Source: Ceriagrion tenellum
Taxonomy: Eukaryota; Arthropoda; Insecta; Odonata; Coenagrionidae
Direction of reading: 5' to 3'
Length of the DNA stretch: 64,000 nucleotides
Assembly: GCA_963169105.1 (NCBI GenBank)
Contig: OY720643.1
Location: forward strand, 100,265,697 to 100,329,696
Below the pieces are notes generated by a model. That model made no database searches, was not told the origin of the DNA, and saw nothing but the letters and a program-made list of their open reading frames with translations. A program made the position numbers and the translations under genes. Every line of letters starts with the position of its first letter. Position 1 is the first letter of the stretch. Below, one piece after another: positions 58,396 to 64,000 of the stretch.

Positions 58396-59625
58396 ATAAT
58401 ATAATTATAATTATGATAATAGAGAAAATATAATTAGATAAAGAAAATCAAAGCAGATTAAGCAGAGATAAAAGAAGCCGTCCTATCAGCATTAATTCGC
58501 ACTTACATCTTAATTACTATTGAAGACGAATTTCAACAGCAAGAGTCGTCGGTACAGATGAAAAAAATCATCCATAGCCTTGGCAACTGAGTGCTATTCT
58601 TTTAAGAACTATGTCTGGCATGCATGATGAAATCACCGCTGGTTTCCGCTTGATCATAGCATTTGAGCATCATATGGCTAGACTTGAATACGGAGAGGTG
58701 ACTCTTCCATTCCTACCAAATGATACTCTCCTTTTACGCAATTGGACGAAGGTTCGACATATCCTCAGCCATGTAGGAACGAAATACAGCCATCACAATA
58801 TCCATCGTAGGAATAAGCGTCCAAGCAAAAAAAATATAATATGCTTCATTCAAAATTTATAAAAAATTTAAAATCCTTCACCACTCCATAGGTAATACCT
58901 TCAATTTATTCTTGTGATTTTCTAATTCTTCCGAGCTCTGTTGTCCCTCACTATATGCGGAAGTCAGTAGGGGCAAGATGACCTTAGATGTCGACGTAAG
59001 TTAAAATTAAGTCATTTTACTGTGTGTATACCGTAGCCAATATTACTTATTACTGTCCTAAAAATAAAAAAAACGTTCTAAATACACGTGTTATAAAACA
59101 ATAAAATCAAATATATAATATTTGGGAACGTTAGTAACGTAATTCGTTGAAGTTAAAAAAAATCCTGACGAGTCTTCTCGTAGAAAGCATCGATATTTTA
59201 TTCCATCGAACTTAATCTACTGAAAAGAAAAAGGGCTACGCGTATACCCTTTTCATATTCGAGATATTTCAAAATAAACATGCATATCCATCACGCTGTT
59301 CAAATTCGGGTCAAATTTGTCACTGCTGCAAGGCCTAGGAAACAGGTTCTCTCTTAATTGCTTTCCCCAAAAATGAGCAGTTCTTTCATGCCTCTTTTGC
59401 ATCTATTGCATTCACGCATTGCTTTAAAAAGTAGTAGTAGCGTAATGCATACTCCTAAAGCTCTTCCTAATAAGATAATCACTTTTTCAATATTCACCGA
59501 CAACTTTCGCGGCCACCCCATAATCTCATACCTCAATCATAAATCTGTAACGTTTCAAAATCTAATACCTTGAAAGAAGTGAAACACGACCATCTTCTAA
59601 GGAGGAGGTATCCATACTTTTGGAC
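58396..59625. other. No gene supported
   Basis: An 83-codon plus frame at 58611-58862 looks weakly protein-like but has no motif. A small hairpin, AAAAGGG...CCCTTTT, lies at about 59228-59252. Minus frame 59354-59536 has a hydrophobic stretch but is isolated. Confidence 0.4.
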
Positions 59626-60110
59626 AAACTATTCTCATCTACAGATGTGGCGGAGAGTGAGGAGTTGAGATAAGAGCGGAGGGAGAATGGTAAAGGGCGC
59701 GGGAGGACCCTCCCTAGAGTGTAGGGATCAGCATTGGAGCGACGAGTCCCCGGGATATACCGCATTGTAGGAGGGGAGGAAGGACCAGAGCGAGGGAGGG
59801 GAGGGAGGCGCTGGAAACCCAGGGAAAGGACGGGGAAGGAGTGGGAGGGGGTAGGGAGGGTGTACGAGGGGGCGGGAAAAATTGAGACAGCATGGAAGGG
59901 GAGGGATGGGATGAGGGAGAGAAAGGGAAATGGCGACAGAAGTAATGGCTATGGGGGGGATGGAGAGGAAAATGAGTCGCCCAGAGAAGTAAAAGCGGGA
60001 GGATACGAAAAAGGGAATGCAAAAAGAAAGAAAATAAAGACGAGAGAGGGAGGAAGAGAAGGAATGTGAGGAAAGAGGGGGACAAAATACGAGGAGGGAC
60101 GAGAATATTA
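59626..60110 (+). repeat. Purine-rich tract (GGGAGG-rich)
   Basis: Dense GGGAGGG, GGAAGG and GGGGAGGGATGGGATGAGG words occur at 59770-60070. Frames on both strands (59734-60069 plus; 59714-60085 and 59728-60123 minus) are overlapping low-complexity shadows. Confidence 0.6.
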
Positions 60111-61235
60111 AAGGTTTTCCCAAAGGTTTACAACTAGGAAGTTAAACTAATGTTCGTAATTCCCATCTATATTGGTGTTCCATAACATTTTAAGTACTAT
60201 ATACAGTAAGAAATAGTATCACGAAAACTCTAAGATGAAATAGAAACAATCTTACGCAGTAGTCTATTATAAACATTGATGGAAGCAGAAAGAAGTTGGA
60301 AGCATTAGATAAGACAACAATCTATGGAATACATTAGACGAAAAGTGACAAATGTCAAGGAAAAAATTAAACAGCGGTTGGAAAGAAGAAGAGCAGAAAA
60401 GAGAACTGTAGCAAACCAAGCATAAAAAAGAACACTGCTGATGATAGAGCATAAAGCTGAATATCAACTTTAATGTTGCCATAAAGTCAACTGCAAACCA
60501 ATACATGCGGCAACTAGCATTTGTTACTGATTGGCAAGCCACAGACAAATGAACAATTACCTGATCCTTGTCTTCAGATTCAGCACGAGAACGAGAAGTA
60601 TGCAACTCGATGTAGGATTACAAAATACCATCAATGGCAGGGGGTAGTAAAAAGGGAAAGCGAAGGAAAGACGGAAGAGACAAATTAAAATGGAAAGCAT
60701 AAGGAAATCTGAGAGAAAAAATGTCAAAAAATGAAGGTGTGGAACTCGAAGAAAATGGCAAAATTCAGAGTTATTCAGAATTCTAAATCAAAATTCTTAC
60801 CAGTGAGCAGTCGCAAGGGCGTGCGGAAGGAGATGTTAGGATGCTACCGGTCGCGAAGAAGTGTGTAGATAGAAAAAGGAATACAAGGAGAAAAAAGACT
60901 TGGGGGATATAAGAAGCAATGATATTCAACTTAACATTTTGTCATTGTTGTTGGAAGACGGAATCTCCTAATCATGTGTTCGGCTGATGCATTTCTTTTT
61001 CTTACATTTAACGTCTCAACTGCCAATAATTGGTTTAGTTACCTTGCCAAAAAGGACGGTAAAATCAAACAGAGCCCGGAACGTAAAAAATTTCAAAGAC
61101 ATATGGCAGACATTTCCCTTGATCACACTGCTGCTCTATCTCAATCTTAATATTGCCCGGTGACCAATCATAGGGGAGTTTGTTAAAGGATGTTAGAACG
61201 ACAGGCTAGAGAGGGAAAGGATTAGAAACTAGGAA
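60111..61235. other. No gene seen
   Basis: AT-rich, with a mildly purine-rich part at 60630-60910. The 112-codon minus frame 60267-60605 has no motif. Confidence 0.4.
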
Positions 61236-61735
61236 TTAAAATAAATACGAGATGATAATAGAATCGCGATATGATCGGAAGAGTACATATCGCTTCGCCC
61301 TTGCTGCAATCAAGACAGCCATTTCAAAAGTGGTTTTAAGTGAGCACATCAGTAGTAAAATGACAGCAGAAGTTATAATTTTGGGTATAAATACCGGATC
61401 ACAAATAACGTACGGAAATCTAGAGAAAATTACGATAAGAAGGACACCGTTGAAGGCTTTGAGATTGCATCCAGTGAAAATAAATAAGATCATATAAAAA
61501 TGCATGCAAAACATTGGGAGCGCAAAGATGACGACTGCAACCTAGAGACTGTAATCACAAGGACAAATGTCGTCAAGGATTCGAAGAGTGGCATGAGGCC
61601 GAATATATTCGCCATATGCATGGGAATAGTGTGAAGAAGGAAAAATTTATTCCACATAGCCTGTGAAACTGTGAAAAATTTGATGAAAACATCGAATACT
61701 ACGAGAAGACTAACATAAAGTGGCAGATTGTTCAT
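61236..61735 (-). pseudogene. Two hydrophobic frames, possible decayed multi-pass membrane protein
   Basis: Frame A (61735-61490, 81 codons) encodes hydrophobic segments such as YVSLLVVFDVFIKFF and FESLTTFVLVITVSRL. Frame B (61514-61236, 92 codons), one register away and downstream on the same strand, continues with FYMILFIFTGC, VLLIVIFSRF and KIITSAVILLLMCSLK, then AARAKRYVLFRSYRDS. Joined by a frameshift or short splice near 61505-61540, they would give about 165 residues with four or five membrane segments separated by short basic loops. That architecture occurs in insect chemoreceptors, among many families. I see no diagnostic motif (for example no TYhhhhhQF end). AT-rich minus-strand DNA easily yields hydrophobic frames by chance. 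A further hydrophobic minus frame lies at 62461-62697. Confidence 0.2.
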
Positions 61736-64000
61736 AGTAGAAGGTTTGCAACTATTATTAACTCACATTCGCTATAAAATAATTATGTGAACATTGATGA
61801 TACTGGGCATCACTCGGGGTAAATTATGCTCCTTTCAACGTGCTTTTCTGCCAACGTAAACACAGAAGTTCAACATTTCAAAACCGCAATATTCATTTCC
61901 GGAGGCAAAAGAGGTTTTCCAACCTAGGTCAGGAGGTGAAACTGTATATGGAATTCACTGATCAACGTTGTCGCGCTTCATATTCAAAATGGAGGATTAT
62001 TCCATTTTTAAAACGAGAAGTCTTGACTGAAATTCTGTGGATTACTCTCATTTACTATTGTCTCCATTAATGGGTTCGGTTATGACATTTATGAGGTAAT
62101 TTTCCGGCTTTTATGTAAAGGTAAGTTTTATGAAAGCTTGATATATTCTGGTTTTAGCATTAACTGCAATATGTATGGTTTTCCAAAACAGAACAAGTTT
62201 CTTTAGACAATTTATCTATTGAAGGCGAAGTGAAGGAAGGCATCTAGGTATTATAAAAGTAGGACAGGCCACTGATCTATGATTAAATAAGGACATACAA
62301 GAAACTTAATAGCTGCATGGCTTTAATTACACCATTATTTTAAAGTGATATCTATCTAATGACGTTACCCACAATTTTCTCAGATAAAATTCAATATTAG
62401 TGTAAAACAAAATTCTTCACGCAGACCTTTTAGTGACGTAGCCATAAGGTTTCCAGGTTTTTAAGCGGTAGAGATCGAACGAGAGGGGCGAAGGGTAAAA
62501 ATAGTAAAAGAGGCCATGAGTATTAACACGAAGGAATAGATGATACGAGTAGAAGAAAAACACAGGAATTTAATCCCCAGGGGTAAATTATTCGTTCGGT
62601 TTTTTGTGGCTAACTCTGACACGGGTCCGAAGGAGTTTATCAAATCAATGTGTAGCAAGGTGCATCTATCTAGTGAAACGATTTTTCCCATCCTCAACTC
62701 CTATATTGAAGTAAAGTAGCATTATAAATTAAATCCTTAGGAGTCTTGGTGGGATACACTCGGAAGAGCTAAATACTTATAAATATAGAAAGTACTATAT
62801 AAATTTTGAGCGAATTCAGAACTACACGAAGGACATTATTTCGATCTACACCATTTCTCTAGCATTAATAAAATTTAACTAAGTAAAAGAGATACATTTC
62901 CCAACCCACATGTACCATAATTACTTTTTGCCAAGCATTGTCAATGATTGCTAACCTATAGGGAACGAGAGTATGGTACCCCAGTTCCACACAATTCACC
63001 AGTTTTGATTCCAAACTGGAATTACTTATTTGATTAGGAGAAAACATGAACAACTCATAATCGGTTTTGATTTCTTCATAAAATTACAATTCCAGAGTGG
63101 CAAGCATAACTAATTCGTAACGAAGTCATAAACAATATATTGTAATGAAATTTAAACACACGGCGTTCGGTTATTTCGGTAATCCATTGAAATATTTTAA
63201 CTAGCTATTTAATGTTCATCTGTCATATTTGCATAAAACTGATATCTCCCTATAACACTCCTCCGGCACTCAAGTTAACATGTAAAACTGAGTAGTCTGG
63301 AATTTTCTGGCTCGTTACCCGAGGGAAAGTGGAGATGATCAAACGAGATGGTAAAAAGATGAAAGGAACTTCGAGTGCACCGAAGAAAAGACACTGTGAC
63401 GACGAGTGAGGACTGAGAAATTACTAAATCAAAGGGTGGCCTGCTTCGCTGGGTGGCCACTCCGGGGAAAACGTGATTGAATGTGATATGAGAAAAAATG
63501 GAATCAAGAGAAAGGGTTAACATAGGAGAAGGGAGAGGAAAAAGGTTTACATAACTGAATTATTAATCAGCAGACAGAATGAGAGAAAGAAAGGGTCAGC
63601 TCGCGTGATCAAGCATATGCAAAAAAAGGGCCGGAAAAGGAGTGGACCAATTTTGGGAAGAAAACTGGACAAATTGCGAAATTAAAACGTGGAAACGGAG
63701 CAAAAACAAAATTCTAGATGCATGGGTAATACTCACAGGTGACTCACCGAGAAGAGGTGAATAAATAAAGGAACGAAATTCATAGCTGGAGAGGAATTGA
63801 AATCGTATCTGGAAAAGTGAAAGTTTGCTATTCTGCCCAAACCATTAGGTACTTAGATTACACGAAAAAAAGGTCGACTAAAATAGACACGCACTTATCG
63901 GAATACATAAGAGTTTTTTTATCACCCTAAGATGACTGGGATTGAGAACAAGGTACAAGAAAAAAATAATTTTTATAAAAATTAGACGCCAAAAACCAAA
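61736..64000. other. No gene supported
   Basis: AT-rich. Minus frames at 62461-62697 (hydrophobic C-terminal half) and 63275-63523 and plus frame 61840-62070 carry no recognised motif. The final 500 bases are A/G-rich on the plus strand. No RNA gene was seen. Confidence 0.4.

Noticed and set aside
59714..60123. Frames of 111-131 codons on both strands
   Set aside because: GGGAGG-rich DNA is open in several registers at once. The products are low-complexity.
1..64000. CRISPR array, bacterial operon, phage or plasmid features
   Set aside because: There is no repeat-spacer pattern and no dense ORFs. The only coding sequence is of eukaryotic transposon types.

Overview
This window looks like gene-poor, repeat-bearing nuclear DNA from an animal with a large, AT-rich genome, most likely an arthropod. 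There are no operons, no ribosome-binding sites and no long ORFs. The only recognisable coding sequence comes from eukaryotic transposable elements: a Penelope-like retroelement, a piggyBac DNA transposon and a LINE. They sit alongside a tRNA-derived SINE, several foldback/MITE-type inverted repeats, (AT)n and poly(A) microsatellites and long purine-rich tracts. I cannot name the species from the sequence, and I found no host protein-coding gene I would defend.

Layout. 1-11 kb: mostly featureless AT-rich DNA, with one open 190-codon frame (1297-1869, minus), a small tandem duplication (6484-6533), a GC-rich island (7727-8209) and a C-rich stretch (9740-10260). 11-24 kb: a cluster of five small inverted or direct repeats (11008-11165), a purine tract at 15.7-16.1 kb, a well-preserved tRNA-derived SINE (17798-18040), a second degraded SINE head (20.73 kb) and a purine tract at 22.1-22.6 kb. 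24-30 kb: a perfect 20-bp hairpin (24191-24233), two large foldbacks carrying a Penelope-terminus-like motif (24710-24888 and 28902-28996), a purine tract (27.5 kb) and nested inverted repeats (28.13-28.33 kb). 30.6-32.6 kb: a dead piggyBac element, internally inverted, partly deleted, frameshifted and holding an (AT)18 run. 37.8-38.2 kb: the C-terminal end of a LINE reverse-transcriptase ORF on the minus strand. 40.68-42.01 kb: a young Penelope-like copy whose RT portion is inverted relative to its GIY-YIG endonuclease, exactly as twin priming would produce. 45.28-45.43 kb: an almost perfectly palindromic, TTAA-flanked MITE. 46.2 and 47.7-48.1 kb: two more MITE-like inverted-repeat elements. 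48-64 kb: mostly purine-rich tracts and unannotatable AT-rich DNA, with one pair of hydrophobic minus-strand frames (61236-61735) that could be a decayed multi-pass membrane protein.

These genes do not form a pathway. What the window records is a series of insertions followed by decay. The strongest observations are: (1) the Penelope copy with an inverted 5' block whose two breakpoints share the same six bases; (2) a recurring CGAAAC-(N)-GTCG hammerhead-like terminus at several sites, twice as head-to-head foldbacks; (3) a TTAA-flanked palindrome built from three copies of an 18-bp palindromic unit; (4) the inverted, microsatellite-invaded piggyBac with one terminal repeat lying inside a putative intron; and (5) purine-rich tracts that fall almost always on the plus strand. 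Nothing here convincingly represents a new functional system.
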